Below, piece by piece: positions 38,030 to 48,801 of a DNA stretch of 49,410 nucleotides; the stretch's first letter is position 1, and each line of letters starts with the position of its first letter. The notes under the pieces are model-generated. The model was not told the DNA's origin. It made no database searches and saw only the letters and a list, made by a program, of their open reading frames with translations. The stretch is taken from contig NVWQ02000047.1 in NCBI GenBank assembly GCA_002733715.2, positions 1 through 49,410 of the forward strand. Direction: 5' to 3'. Made by a program: the position numbers and the translations under genes. Source of the DNA: Methylophaga sp. (GTDB taxonomy: Bacteria > Pseudomonadota > Gammaproteobacteria > Nitrosococcales > Methylophagaceae).

Positions 38030-38746
38030 TTACATTGATTTAGAGATGGTGAAGACTAAACGACTGTCTGTAAGGCTATCACTATAGATTTTTTCAGCAT
38101 CGCTATCAGAATCGATATAGGTTAGATCCCAACCAAAACCAGCAAGTTCTTTGGATACACCGATATGATAGTCAGTAGCGCTATCAGGATTTCCAGCACC
38201 ATTTACTTTCTTATCATAGTCGTAGTAGCCAACACCAGCACTTAAAGCAATATCCATAGGAAGATCGTAATCAAATCCTAATGTGTAATAAATACCTTTC
38301 TCGCTTGAATCATACACATTGTTTGAATAGTTAATGCTGGCGCTAAAGAAGCTGTAGCCTGCAGAAACATGATATTCATTCCAATCATAATTTTCACCAG
38401 CATAGTAATAACGAAGTGCGCCGACATCGTAACTAAAGCCGGATTCGCCAATATCACCACCAAAACCTGCATAAAGATCAATTTCAGAGCTAGCATTATC
38501 ACCAAACTCTACATTAGATGCCCATGTTCCGATATAAAAACCACTGCTATGAGCATAGTCGAAGCTACCTGAGATAGCAGGATCATTCGTTGTTTGAGAA
38601 TAGCCACGCCACATGTAGTCGGTACCTAATGCAACACTAGCGCTTGTTGAATGTGCGCCATCTTCGCTTTCCCATGCCATTGCTGCTGATGAAGCTGCAA
38701 GTAATGTGCTAGCAGCTAGTAATGCTGATAATTTGTTCAATTTCAT
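38030..38746 (-). CDS. TorF-family putative outer-membrane porin
   Basis: 238 aa from ATG 38746, which has GAGGAG in front; an earlier in-frame ATG lies upstream of that ribosome site. Signal peptide MKLNKLSALLAASTLLAASSAAMA/W. The mature part is a small beta barrel with SVALGTDYMWRGYSQT, AISGSFDYAHSSGFYIGTWASNV and EIDLYAGFGG, the hallmarks of the TorF (Gcw_chp) family. It ends LVFTISKSM. Preceded by a sigma54 promoter and two NtrC-like sites, and followed by glnK-amtB, so it is likely a nitrogen-starvation porin, perhaps for ammonium, urea or nitrate (inference). Confidence 0.88.
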   Translation of the reverse strand: MKLNKLSALLAASTLLAASSAAMAWESEDGAHSTSASVALGTDYMWRGYSQTTNDPAISGSFDYAHSSGFYIGTWASNVEFGDNASSEIDLYAGFGGDIGESGFSYDVGALRYYYAGENYDWNEYHVSAGYSFFSASINYSNNVYDSSEKGIYYTLGFDYDLPMDIALSAGVGYYDYDKKVNGAGNPDSATDYHIGVSKELAGFGWDLTYIDSDSDAEKIYSDSLTDSRLVFTISKSM

Positions 38747-38846
38747 TTGAGTTACTCCTCGTAACATTTAAAATAAATTCAGTTATGATTGCTTCGTGTT
38801 GTTTAAATACAACATCTTGTATGCAATCAGCAACAAGGAGATACAG

Positions 38847-38863
38847 AGCAGGATATATGCCAA
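38847..38863 (-). promoter_or_regulatory. sigma54 (-24/-12) promoter of the TorF porin gene
   Basis: Minus strand TTGGCATATATCCTGCT has intact GG and GC at the right spacing. A start near 38835 gives a leader of about 90 bases. Confidence 0.7.
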
Positions 38864-38925
38864 GTGTGAAATGCGTCGCAAATAAAGGGATTACAAATAA
38901 AGGGGGCTAAAAACCTAGCCATTCA

Positions 38926-38972
38926 TGCACGGCATTGGTGCGATAATGGTGAGAATGTTTCATTATGGTGCG
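38926..38972 (-). promoter_or_regulatory. tandem NtrC-like enhancer sites, TorF porin/glnK/amtB
   Basis: Site 1 TGCACGGCATTGGTGCG (38926-38942) and site 2 TGTTTCATTATGGTGCG (38956-38972), 30 bases apart. The first matches TGCACC-N5-GGTGCA at ten of twelve positions; the second has a good right half. With the sigma54 element these occupy the 300-base gap before lgt; lgt itself is transcribed the other way. Confidence 0.72.
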
Positions 38973-39049
38973 AAAAATCAGTTTGTTCACTTTTATAAAT
39001 TGCTTGCTATCATAGTGTCTATTGATAAGTAATTTTTAAGGTAGATAAA

Positions 39050-39829
39050 ATGGTTTATCCCACAATTGATCCAGTAGCATTATCACTAGGTCCATTACAA
39101 ATTCATTGGTATGGATTAATGTATCTTTTTGGTTTTGCAGGTGCTTGGTGGCTAGGGCGAGTACGGGCCGAGCGTTATGGCTGGACGGCTGAGCAAGTTG
39201 AAGATTTATTATTCTATGGGGCGATTGGCGTTATTGTTGGAGGACGTTTAGGTTCGGTCATATTTTATGATTTTGCAGATACAATAGCGCATCCACTCAA
39301 TATCTTTAAAGTTTGGCAGGGTGGTATGTCCTTCCATGGTGGCTTGCTAGGGGTGTTAGCAGCATTTTGGTTTTTTTCTAGAAAAACAGGTAAATCGTAT
39401 TTCACTATCAGTGACTTTATTGCTCCTATGGTGCCAATAGGCTTGTTCTTCGGCCGCATTGGTAATTTCATCAATGGTGAATTATGGGGCAAAGTAAGCG
39501 ATGTGCCTTGGGCAATGGTTTTTCCAACAGGTGGCCCATTACCTCGCCATCCTTCACAACTATATGAAGCAGGCCTAGAAGGTTTGGTTCTATTTATTAT
39601 TTTATGGTGGTATTCCGCTTCACCAAAACCATTATCAGCGGTATCAGGCCTATTTTTACTGGGGTACGGTGTATTTAGATTTTTGATTGAATTTGTACGT
39701 ATACCGGATCAGCATTTAGGTTATCTAGCTTTAGATTGGTTAACGATGGGACAAATTTTATCACTGCCGATGATTATTGTAGGAATGGTTATTTTTATGA
39801 AATCACTGCGCCATAAAAGACCAAATTAG
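39050..39829 (+). CDS. lgt: prolipoprotein diacylglyceryl transferase
   Basis: 259 aa, seven helices. Transfers the diacylglyceryl group of phosphatidylglycerol to the lipobox cysteine of prolipoproteins. HGGLLG with the essential His (about 101), the Lgt signature [14 protein letters not shown] with Arg and Asn, and [12 protein letters not shown] are present. ATG has AAGGTAG in front. The following intergenic stretch has no visible terminator. Confidence 0.97.
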   Translation: MVYPTIDPVALSLGPLQIHWYGLMYLFGFAGAWWLGRVRAERYGWTAEQVEDLLFYGAIGVIVGGRLGSVIFYDFADTIAHPLNIFKVWQGGMSFHGGLLGVLAAFWFFSRKTGKSYFTISDFIAPMVPIGLFFGRIGNFINGELWGKVSDVPWAMVFPTGGPLPRHPSQLYEAGLEGLVLFIILWWYSASPKPLSAVSGLFLLGYGVFRFLIEFVRIPDQHLGYLALDWLTMGQILSLPMIIVGMVIFMKSLRHKRPN

Positions 39830-39923
39830 CGTCGCGCATCAGTTGCAATTCAGCGGAGGTTCAGTTTCAAGATGCTAGTATTATACAGATATAAGGATAT
39901 GCCTTAAATTATAAAGGAAATAA

Positions 39924-40487
39924 ATGGGGTTTTCATCTGGAACACTTTTAAATTTGCAACGTTTAGCGCGTGTTGTAAAAAAAGAATCACAGATCACGGT
40001 ATCAATACGTAATGGAAAAGGGATCAGTGATCTGTTAGGACACACAGTGCTGGAAAGCCAAACTCCGGCTATTATTGCAGCACATAATGCTTTAGTTGCT
40101 AAGCTCACAGAGCAAGATAAAGCGGAACTAGCTATTTATAACGTGCCAGCATTCTTAGAATCTGCCAGTGTAATTGGAACTGCTAAATCAAATGAAATAA
40201 AGGATCCCTCGCAAGACCGAAAAATGTCTTATGATCGCAGGCAAAGATCGGTTCATGTTGGCTATGATAGAAGAAAAAAAGCTACGACTTATCGTGGCGT
40301 GACATCTAAGGTCGATAGAAGGCAAGAAGATCTACCTTACTCTGGCCCCGATAGAAGAGGGCGAGGTGAGAGTCAGAATAAGAATCTAGATGAAAATAAA
40401 ACAACACATAATAAATCAGACGAGCCTAAAGGCACACGAACAGGTATGTATCGTGGTCAGAAAATCGATTATGATGATGAAAACTAG
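39924..40487 (+). CDS. hypothetical basic protein with repeated DRR motifs
   Basis: 187 aa. The first 85 residues look globular (QRLARVVKKESQITVSIRNG, then LESQTPAIIAAHNALVAKL). From residue about 97 on it is charged and probably disordered, with repeated DRR units in MSYDRRQRS, GYDRRKKA, KVDRRQED and GPDRRGRG, spaced 11-18 residues, and ending MYRGQKIDYDDEN. DRR repeats are often seen in linkers of signalling proteins; here they are most of the protein. Nucleic acid or membrane contact is possible. AAGGAAA precedes the ATG. The stop overlaps the convergent dgkA stop. I cannot name a family. Confidence 0.7.
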   Translation: MGFSSGTLLNLQRLARVVKKESQITVSIRNGKGISDLLGHTVLESQTPAIIAAHNALVAKLTEQDKAELAIYNVPAFLESASVIGTAKSNEIKDPSQDRKMSYDRRQRSVHVGYDRRKKATTYRGVTSKVDRRQEDLPYSGPDRRGRGESQNKNLDENKTTHNKSDEPKGTRTGMYRGQKIDYDDEN

Positions 40488-40840
40488 TGGGTAAGAATAA
40501 CCCACCAAACGGCAATAGCAATAAAAATACTCAGTAACACAGCTAAAGAACCATAGTCTTTCGCCCTTCCTGATAATACGTGATGTTCAATGCCGATGCG
40601 ATCAACAACACATTCTACGGCTGAGTTCAAAATTTCAACAATCAATATCAACACTAAGCTGGCAATCATGGCTAAACGTTCGTAGGCTGATACGTCAAGA
40701 TAAAAGCTCAAGCCGACCAAAGGTATTGCCGCGATGAATTCTTCTCTGAATGGTGCTTCGTTGATTAGTGCGGATTTGAAACCTTGCCAAGAATATATTC
40801 CTGCATAGAACAGTCGCATAATCCCTGTGTTCTTTTTCAT
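40484..40840 (-). CDS. dgkA: diacylglycerol kinase
   Basis: 118 aa from ATG 40840 (MKKNTGIMRL), the usual DgkA length; the frame stays open to 40894 but the extra residues are not typical. Three membrane helices and the active-site segments ALINEAPFREEF and VEILNSAVECVVDRIG, with catalytic Glu and Asn, are clear. It phosphorylates diacylglycerol to phosphatidate for lipid recycling. Confidence 0.93.
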   Translation of the reverse strand: MKKNTGIMRLFYAGIYSWQGFKSALINEAPFREEFIAAIPLVGLSFYLDVSAYERLAMIASLVLILIVEILNSAVECVVDRIGIEHHVLSGRAKDYGSLAVLLSIFIAIAVWWVILTH

Positions 40841-40919
40841 GATCTTTATGAGCCGATAAGTTGATTTAGCGTGATTATACCCATAATCATTCAATCGGCA
40901 AGGTATTTACCATGATCTT

Positions 40920-41056
40920 GTCATCCTCGATAAAAGATCGCGTCATCCTCGAGATCTTTTATCGAGGATCTTGCAGGCTCCCGCTAAGCTTGACTGGGTA
41001 AACATGCCAGAGTCTTGCTTATACTCAGATCCCGGCTACAAGCCTACCGGGATGAC
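40920..41056. repeat. GTCAT-bounded intergenic repeat, copy 4 (composite)
   Basis: A 137-base element. The left half folds as GATAAAAGATC / GATCTTTTATC near 40929-40975; the right end (41019-41056) is the exact reverse complement of the first 38 bases of copy 3. It ends ATGACGAG followed by nine T residues, so it could serve as a terminator on the plus strand. It occupies most of the gap before mnmG; the remaining 41060-41182 is AT-rich with no element I can name. An open frame of 71 codons at 40971 runs through the repeat and is not regarded as a gene. Confidence 0.76.
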
Positions 41057-41182
41057 GAGTTTTTTTTTGAAAACTGGAGTATCACGGGTATATAACATGC
41101 ACATCGAACATTTTAGGTTCAAAAAAGGTACGCATGTTAAAATGAATGGTCAATTTGAGGATATAAGCAATAAAGCTACGTT

Positions 41183-43075
41183 ATGAATTATCAAGATCAC
41201 TATGATGTTATTGTTGTTGGCGGCGGCCATGCGGGCACGGAAGCCGCGCTAGCTTCTGCACGTCAGGGCGTAAAGACTTTATTGTTGACACAAAATATCG
41301 AAACATTAGGTCAAATGAGCTGTAACCCTGCGATTGGTGGTATTGGTAAAGGGCATTTGGTTAAGGAAATTGATGCATTAGGCGGTGTTATGGCACTGGC
41401 TGCCGACCGTGGCGGCATTCAATTTCGCATTCTAAATTCTAGCAAAGGTCCTGCGGTTAGAGCGACCCGTGCTCAGGCTGATCGTGTGCGTTATAAAGCG
41501 GCAGTACGAGGTTATTTAGAGTCACAACAAAACTTATATCTGTTTCAACAAACGGTTGATGATTTAGTGGTAGAAAATGATCGTGTTGTGGGCGTGGTTA
41601 CCCAAGCAGGTTTACGTTTTTCAGCAAAATCAGTAGTGTTAACTGTGGGTACATTTCTCGGTGGTTTAATTCATATTGGAATGGAAAGTCATCAAGGTGG
41701 TCGTGCGGGCGATCCGGCCTCTATTGGCCTTGCACAGCGTTTACGTGCCTTACCTTTCCGCGTTGACCGACTAAAAACAGGCACGCCACCACGTATTGCA
41801 ACCAACAGTATTGATTTTTCAGAATTAGCAGAACAACCGGGCGACAAACCAACACCTGTATTTTCATTCTTAGGATCGCGCTCTGATCATCCTGAACAAA
41901 TCTCGTGTTATATCACACATACTAATGAAAATACCCATGAAATCATTCGCAATAACCTTGATCGTTCACCAATGTATAGCGGTGAAATTGAAGGTATCGG
42001 CCCGCGTTATTGCCCCTCTATTGAAGATAAAGTAGTGCGGTTTGCTGACCGGGCATCGCATCAAATCTTTCTTGAGCCAGAAGGTTTGAATTGTGGCGAA
42101 GTGTACCCCAACGGTATTTCGACCAGCTTACCGTTTGATGTGCAGTATGAAATTGTGCGATCAATGAAAGGTCTGAAAAATGCTCATATTACGCGTCCTG
42201 GCTATGCGATTGAATATGATTATTTCGATCCACGTGATTTACGCCCATGGTTAGAAACTAAGCATATGGCAGGCCTATTCTTTGCCGGCCAAATCAATGG
42301 TACGACGGGTTATGAAGAGGCCGCAGCCCAAGGTCTGATTGCAGGTTTAAATGCTGCATTGCAAGTGCGGGGATTAGAACAATGGTGTCCACGCCGTGAT
42401 GAAGCTTACATTGGCGTAATGATCGACGATTTAATCACATTAGGCACACAAGAGCCTTATCGTATGTTCACTAGCCGAGCAGAATATCGTCTATTGTTAC
42501 GTGAAGATAATGCCGATAGTCGTTTAACACCAAAGGGCCGTGAACTGGGGCTTGTTAGTGATGAGCGTTGGGCTATTTTTACCGCTAAACAAGAAGCGGT
42601 AGAAAAAGAAACGGCGCGTTTGGAAGTCTATAAATTTAGTCCTGAAAAAATCGATCAAAGTGTTGCAGAAGAAGTATTAGGTGAACCCTTAAAAAAGGTC
42701 AGCACAGGTTTAGATTTATTACGCCGTCCAGAAGTTGATTATGCAGGCTTATTAAATTTGATGGGCGAACAAAGTCAGTTAGCAGAAGATGTGTCAGAAC
42801 AAGTGGTTATTCAAACTAAATATGCCGGCTATATTGATCGCCAAAAGCTTGAAATTGAGCGCCTACAACGAAATGAAAATACGGTATTGCCTGATGCTTT
42901 AGATTATAAAGAAGTGCGAGGTTTATCAAATGAAGTGCGTGAGAAGTTGGCGCAATCTAGACCTAATAGTTTAGGACAAGCTGCCCGCATTTCAGGTGTA
43001 ACCCCCGCGGCTATTTCATTGTTATTGGTGCATTTAAAACGAAGCGGTCAGCAAAGCAAGCAAGCGAATGGATAA
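41183..43075 (+). CDS. mnmG: tRNA uridine 5-carboxymethylaminomethyl modification enzyme MnmG
   Basis: 630 aa, also known as GidA. With MnmE it makes the cmnm5 modification at U34 of several tRNAs. FAD motif [37 protein letters not shown], the catalytic [15 protein letters not shown] and CNPAIGG cysteines, and [15 protein letters not shown] with [11 protein letters not shown] are all there. The start [14 protein letters not shown] is typical although the ribosome site is weak. First of a gene string mnmG-rsmG-parA-parB. No DnaA boxes or oriC were recognised around it. Confidence 0.98.
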   Translation: MNYQDHYDVIVVGGGHAGTEAALASARQGVKTLLLTQNIETLGQMSCNPAIGGIGKGHLVKEIDALGGVMALAADRGGIQFRILNSSKGPAVRATRAQADRVRYKAAVRGYLESQQNLYLFQQTVDDLVVENDRVVGVVTQAGLRFSAKSVVLTVGTFLGGLIHIGMESHQGGRAGDPASIGLAQRLRALPFRVDRLKTGTPPRIATNSIDFSELAEQPGDKPTPVFSFLGSRSDHPEQISCYITHTNENTHEIIRNNLDRSPMYSGEIEGIGPRYCPSIEDKVVRFADRASHQIFLEPEGLNCGEVYPNGISTSLPFDVQYEIVRSMKGLKNAHITRPGYAIEYDYFDPRDLRPWLETKHMAGLFFAGQINGTTGYEEAAAQGLIAGLNAALQVRGLEQWCPRRDEAYIGVMIDDLITLGTQEPYRMFTSRAEYRLLLREDNADSRLTPKGRELGLVSDERWAIFTAKQEAVEKETARLEVYKFSPEKIDQSVAEEVLGEPLKKVSTGLDLLRRPEVDYAGLLNLMGEQSQLAEDVSEQVVIQTKYAGYIDRQKLEIERLQRNENTVLPDALDYKEVRGLSNEVREKLAQSRPNSLGQAARISGVTPAAISLLLVHLKRSGQQSKQANG

Positions 43076-43694
43076 TAGTTTGTTGCAGCAATTGCAGCGA
43101 GGTTGCAATGAACTAAAGTTGACATTATCGCAGGTGCAATTAGAAAAGTTAGTGAGTTATGTTCAATTATTAGATAAATGGAATAAAGTTTATAACCTAA
43201 CATCAGTGCGTGATCCGATGGAGATGATCAGCCGCCATATATTAGATAGCTTGGCAATATTACCTTATGTATCAGGTGGTTCATTATTAGACGTGGGCAC
43301 GGGGGCTGGTTTGCCGGGGATTCCACTAGCAATAGCGCAACCCGAATTAGCCGTAACGTTATTAGATAGCAACTCTAAAAAAACACGATTTTTGCAGCAA
43401 GCGAAAGCAGAATTGGCATTGGATAATATAGCGGTGGTTCATGCGCGCATTGAACAAGCAGAATTACCTAAATATGCCATGGTAACCGCCCGTGCTTTCG
43501 CAAAAATTGATCAGATCATTGATTTAGCCGGCCGACATTGCGATGATGCAGGTTCGTTATTATTAATGAAAGGCACAAAACCGGAGGATGAATTACCCAC
43601 AGTGATGGGTGAATTCAAGCTACAACAAGTAGTATCTTTGGATGTTCCGGGCTGTGTTGGACAACGACACTTAGTGTGTTTGCTTAAAACTTAA
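43068..43694 (+). CDS. rsmG: 16S rRNA (guanine-527-N7)-methyltransferase
   Basis: 208 aa. SAM-dependent methyltransferase (GidB). [32 protein letters not shown] and the SAM motif [17 protein letters not shown] are typical; [12 protein letters not shown] and [13 protein letters not shown] follow. It overlaps mnmG by eight bases and precedes parA by ten. Confidence 0.97.
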   Translation: MDNSLLQQLQRGCNELKLTLSQVQLEKLVSYVQLLDKWNKVYNLTSVRDPMEMISRHILDSLAILPYVSGGSLLDVGTGAGLPGIPLAIAQPELAVTLLDSNSKKTRFLQQAKAELALDNIAVVHARIEQAELPKYAMVTARAFAKIDQIIDLAGRHCDDAGSLLLMKGTKPEDELPTVMGEFKLQQVVSLDVPGCVGQRHLVCLLKT

Positions 43695-43704
43695 GGCTGA
43701 ATAA

Positions 43705-44481
43705 ATGGGCAATATTTACGCGATAACAAACCAAAAAGGCGGTGTGGGCAAGACGACTACAACCGTCAATTTAGCTGCTTCGCTGGCGGAAAATGGTAAA
43801 AAAGTACTGCTGATTGATCTTGATCCCCAAGGCAATGCATCTACGGGTTGCGGTGTGGATAAAGAATCACTCGAAATCAGTAGCTACGATGTTATTATGG
43901 CAACATCAACGGCAGCGGATGCGATTGTTTCGCCGGAAGACTTATCTTTTGATGTTATGCCAAGCAATGCCGATCTTACCGCGGCAGAAATTCAGCTTAT
44001 TGATGTTAAATTACGTGAGCACCGTTTGCGGGTCGCGTTAGAATCAACGCGTGACCGCTATGATTATATTTTAATCGACTGTCCGCCATCATTAAGCATG
44101 CTGACGGTAAATGCATTGGTAGCCTCTAAAGGCGTGATTGTTCCAATTCAATGTGAATACTATGCTTTAGAAGGCTTATCTTCATTATTGAAAACCATTG
44201 AACGCATCAAGCAACGAGCTAATCCTAGTTTAGAAATAACCGGGCTGGTTCGCACTATGTTCGATGCGCGTAATAATTTAGCAAATCAGGTATCGCGTCA
44301 GTTGATTACGCATTTTGGTAATAAAGTCTTTCACACCATGATTCCTAGAAATGTACGATTAGCGGAAGCACCAAGCCATGGCATACCCATAGTAAAATAC
44401 GATCGTTCATCGCGCGGATCACTGGCGCATATGGCATTAGCAAGTGAATTTGTACGCCGTGAAAACAAGAAGGATACATAA
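43705..44481 (+). CDS. parA: chromosome-partitioning ATPase ParA/Soj
   Basis: 258 aa. Deviant Walker A motif NQKGGVGKTTTTVNLA, DLDPQGNASTG, Walker B ILIDCPPSLSM and the LAEAPSHGIPIVKYD tail are complete. With ParB it segregates the replication origin region. It lacks an N-terminal helix-turn-helix, as in chromosomal ParA proteins. AAGG lies before the ATG; parB follows after three bases. Confidence 0.97.
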   Translation: MGNIYAITNQKGGVGKTTTTVNLAASLAENGKKVLLIDLDPQGNASTGCGVDKESLEISSYDVIMATSTAADAIVSPEDLSFDVMPSNADLTAAEIQLIDVKLREHRLRVALESTRDRYDYILIDCPPSLSMLTVNALVASKGVIVPIQCEYYALEGLSSLLKTIERIKQRANPSLEITGLVRTMFDARNNLANQVSRQLITHFGNKVFHTMIPRNVRLAEAPSHGIPIVKYDRSSRGSLAHMALASEFVRRENKKDT

Positions 44482-44484
44482 GAA

Positions 44485-45342
44485 ATGGTAGGCAAAAAAA
44501 GAGGTTTAGGTCGAGGCTTAGATGCGTTGCTTGCGGATGTGCAGCACGAAGACGAAAGCTTAGATGACAGCCTACAACATTTCCCACTGGATATGATCCA
44601 GCCAGGTAAATATCAGCCGCGCATTGATATGGCAGAAGATTCGCTAGAAGATTTGGCGGATTCAATTCGCTCGCAAGGCGTGGTTCAACCTATCGTGGTG
44701 CGATCTATCGATGGTGGCCATTATGAAATTATTGCCGGCGAGCGCCGCTGGCGTGCTTCTAAAATGGCGGGGCTAGAGACCATTCCTGTTATCGTGCGTG
44801 AAGTTTCTGATCGCAACGCTATTGCTATGGCATTGATTGAAAATATTCAGCGTGAAAACCTAAACCCAATGGAAGAAGCTAATGCCTTGTATCGCTTGCG
44901 TGAAGAGTTTAACTTAACGCATCAAGAAGCAGCCGAAGCCGTTGGGCGATCACGTGCGGCGGTATCAAATTTATTACGCTTACGTAATTTGAATGAAGAC
45001 GTGAAGCGACTGCTCGAAAATGGTGATCTTGAAATGGGACATGCACGAGCCTTATTAGCATTAGAAGGCGAGACTCAATCTAAAGCGGCCAGTGATATTG
45101 TTGAAAAAGGTTTGTCAGTGCGTGAGACAGAGCAACTTATTAGACGTTTATCAAAACCTTCTAAAGAGAAACCACATTCGTCAGATGCATTATTAGAAGA
45201 GTTAGATAATATTGAAAAATTGATTGCTGACAAATTAGGTCAGCGTTTTGTGCTTAAACACAGTGCTAGCGGTAAGGGTAAACTAGTGATTGATTATTCA
45301 GATGTAGCCGATTTAAGAGAAATTGTTAAGCAACTTAAATAA
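44485..45342 (+). CDS. parB: chromosome-partitioning protein ParB/Spo0J
   Basis: 285 aa. CTP-dependent clamp that loads at parS. N-terminal ParA-stimulating RGLGRGLDALL, CTP/nuclease-like ERRWRASKMAGL and ENIQRENLNPMEEA, the HTH segment LTHQEAAEAVGRSRAAVSNLLRL and the C-terminal dimer domain are present. No parS site (consensus palindrome around CACGTG) was noticed in the window. Confidence 0.97.
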   Translation: MVGKKRGLGRGLDALLADVQHEDESLDDSLQHFPLDMIQPGKYQPRIDMAEDSLEDLADSIRSQGVVQPIVVRSIDGGHYEIIAGERRWRASKMAGLETIPVIVREVSDRNAIAMALIENIQRENLNPMEEANALYRLREEFNLTHQEAAEAVGRSRAAVSNLLRLRNLNEDVKRLLENGDLEMGHARALLALEGETQSKAASDIVEKGLSVRETEQLIRRLSKPSKEKPHSSDALLEELDNIEKLIADKLGQRFVLKHSASGKGKLVIDYSDVADLREIVKQLK

Positions 45343-45377
45343 TCTGAGTTCTGGATAAGAAAATTTAGTTTGTTTTC

Positions 45378-45453
45378 GTCATCCCGGTAGGCTTTTTAGC
45401 CGGGATCTGTGATCTAAATATTAGATTCCCGCTAAAAAGCCTGCGGGAATGAC
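45378..45453. repeat. GTCAT-bounded intergenic repeat, copy 5, nested in a larger inverted repeat
   Basis: A 76-base palindrome starting GTCATCCCGGTAGGC and ending GCGGGAATGAC, of the same subfamily as copies 3 and 4. It is flanked by CTGAGTTCTGGA (45344-45355) and TCCAGAACTTAG (45488-45499), complementary at eleven of twelve positions, so the whole 45344-45499 is one large inverted structure right after parB. Confidence 0.75.
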
Positions 45454-45505
45454 GGAGTTGCTCAGAGTTTTTACCTAGTTACCTTTGTCCAGAACTTAGG
45501 CTAAA

Positions 45506-45541
45506 TAAAAAGCCGTGATGGGAAACCATCACGGTTTTTTA
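45506..45541. terminator. bidirectional Rho-independent terminator
   Basis: Arms CCGTGATGG (45513-45521) and CCATCACGG (45526-45534) with a GAAA tetraloop, an A-run on the left and six T residues on the right. It serves parB on the plus strand and the PEP-CTERM-like gene on the minus strand. Confidence 0.9.
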
Positions 45542-45563
45542 GTTTTCTGTTGGCTATAAAACT

Positions 45564-46208
45564 TTAAGCGACAGTACTTGAAACTTTACGACGTAAACCC
45601 AAGAAGCCTAATAACGCAGGAGCAAATAAGAACAATGCTGCTGGTACAGGTACTGCAGAAGTGGTAATAACTCGGATCCAATCGCCTGGCTCAGTAACGT
45701 TCATCTCAACATTGAGCATCATACCTGCAATAGTAAAGTTATCAGCATATCTGCTTGTCGTTCCTATATCTTCTAATCCTTGAGCATCAAACCCTGAACC
45801 TGATACTAAAGGGTTTCCAGTACGATCAGTAAAATAAATACCGTTTGCAAAAAGGTCATCGGTAGCTGCCATTTGAGTACCACCACGATCGGCCATAACC
45901 CCTAGAATTAAACCATCAAAAGTCCAATCACGGATATCTTGAAGTAATGTATTTCCAACACTGTTTAAAAAGATAATATGACTATCTACACGTGTTCCAG
46001 CTAAGATTGTGCCGCCAAACACATCGATGTCACGACTTAAGACGACACCTTGCGCTTCGTTAAATGCCTGTTGCTCAGTATTTTCCAAACCATCTTCAAG
46101 GAGAATCGAGGTGCCAGGAAGAATGGTGTTGCCAAGAGTAGCTACAAGCGCTGCTTGAGCTTGAAACGGTAATAATAATACCGATAATAAAATTAAAAAC
46201 TTTTTCAT
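45564..46208 (-). CDS. PEP-CTERM-like secreted protein (VPVPAA variant)
   Basis: 214 aa. Signal peptide MKKFLILLSVLLLPFQAQA/A, a beta-rich middle part with no recognised domain and one possible repeat, and a C-terminal sorting tail SAVPVPAALFLFAPALLGFLGLRRK made of a VPxPA motif, a hydrophobic helix and a basic end. Such tails are processed by exosortase (EpsH-type) systems, which handle proteins bound for the surface or for exopolysaccharide. No exosortase is in the window. ATG follows AAGGAAA. Only one cysteine-free domain is seen; function unknown. Confidence 0.82.
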   Translation of the reverse strand: MKKFLILLSVLLLPFQAQAALVATLGNTILPGTSILLEDGLENTEQQAFNEAQGVVLSRDIDVFGGTILAGTRVDSHIIFLNSVGNTLLQDIRDWTFDGLILGVMADRGGTQMAATDDLFANGIYFTDRTGNPLVSGSGFDAQGLEDIGTTSRYADNFTIAGMMLNVEMNVTEPGDWIRVITTSAVPVPAALFLFAPALLGFLGLRRKVSSTVA

Positions 46209-46459
46209 AACATTTTCCTTTTCGAAAAATGCAACCCAGCCATCTTGAATTTAAGACCTGTGGCTTTCCGTCACTTGGCTCACGCCAAGGTTGGCTAAAT
46301 ATAAAACGCAAAATTGCAACTACATTAAACCATATAGAGCATTCACGTTATAACCCCTAGTTCAGGGGGGGGTAAAGCAATGTATATATAGTTATACATG
46401 ACAATACTCCGATCATAAGTACACTGTCTATTGTACCTTGGTACTAGGGTTTTTTATTT

Positions 46460-46528
46460 GTCATTGCGAACGCAGTGCGGCAATCCAGTTCCGCCCAGCC
46501 TAGATTGCTTCGCGTTGCTCGCAATGAC
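46460..46528. repeat. GTCAT-bounded intergenic repeat, copy 6
   Basis: A 69-base palindrome GTCATTGCGA...TCGCAATGAC with inner CAATC/GATTG arms, a different subfamily from copies 3-5. It lies in the 500-base gap between the PEP-CTERM-like gene and atpI. The gap also holds a run of eight G residues near 46365 and the atp promoter; otherwise nothing. Confidence 0.72.
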
Positions 46529-46646
46529 GAGCTAGCTGCAAATTACTGACGTTATTTCGTTTCATTGATAGCGGGTATAGAACCAAAAAAGCAGCGTGCT
46601 TTTACTGCCATAAATTATTCTTATAGTATAAATCAATAAATCTATA

Positions 46647-46676
46647 TTGACCGCATTACCCTTGGGTCAGTATACT
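46647..46676 (+). promoter_or_regulatory. sigma70 promoter of the atp operon
   Basis: TTGACC (46647-46652), an 18-base spacer and TATACT (46671-46676). Transcription would start near 46683. This makes the TTG at 46676 an impossible start codon for atpI. Confidence 0.65.
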
Positions 46677-46711
46677 TGACGCTTTTTGCACAAGCAGAAA
46701 TTGAAAACCCA

Positions 46712-47987
<1,276 letters not shown>

Positions 47988-48017
47988 GCGTTAATTAAAA
48001 CTAAATTTTTACTTTAA

Positions 48018-48266
<249 letters not shown>

Positions 48267-48318
48267 TAATAGTCTGTTTAGTTTAAGACTGTATTTGCAA
48301 TTATAAAGAGGTACAAAC

Positions 48319-48789
48319 ATGAATCTTAATGCAACCATAATAGGACAAATGATAGCGTTTGCTATCTTTGTTGCTTTTTGCATGAAGTATGTATGGCCAC
48401 CAATCATGGCTGCTTTAGAAGAACGTACGAAGAAAATCGCGGACGGTCTTGCAGCAGCAGAACGTGGCAGACATGAACAAGAATTAGCTGAAAAGCGTGC
48501 GCAACAAGTTATTCACGAAGCGAAAGATCAAGCCAATGAAATTATTTCACAAGCTCAACGTCGCGGCAATGAAATTGTTGACGAGTCGAAAGACACGGCA
48601 CGTGTTGAAGGCGAGCGTATTTTGATTTCGGCTCAAGCAGAAATTGAGCAAGAAGCAAATAAAGCTAAAGATGAGCTTCGCACGCAAGTCGGCAGCATCG
48701 CGATAGCGGGTGCTGAAAAAATTCTTGGTCGTGAGATTGATAAAAAATCGCATACTGCTTTGTTAGAAGAATTAGTAAGCCGGATCTAA
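48319..48789 (+). CDS. atpF: ATP synthase Fo subunit b
   Basis: 156 aa. One N-terminal membrane helix (ATIIGQMIAFAIFVAFCMKYVWPPI) and a long, charged right-handed coiled coil to the end. It is the peripheral stalk. AAGAGG precedes the ATG. Confidence 0.97.
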   Translation: MNLNATIIGQMIAFAIFVAFCMKYVWPPIMAALEERTKKIADGLAAAERGRHEQELAEKRAQQVIHEAKDQANEIISQAQRRGNEIVDESKDTARVEGERILISAQAEIEQEANKAKDELRTQVGSIAIAGAEKILGREIDKKSHTALLEELVSRI

Positions 48790-48801
48790 GGGGACAATAG
48801 A

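Noticed and set aside
40895-41183. Possible replication origin next to mnmG
   Set aside because: No DnaA boxes (TTATCCACA-like) or AT-rich 13-mer repeats seen; the gap is mainly a dispersed repeat. The same holds for 46209-46646.
40971-41186. 71-codon open frame before mnmG
   Set aside because: Starts inside the GTCAT repeat and overlaps the mnmG start in another frame; composition is not protein-like.
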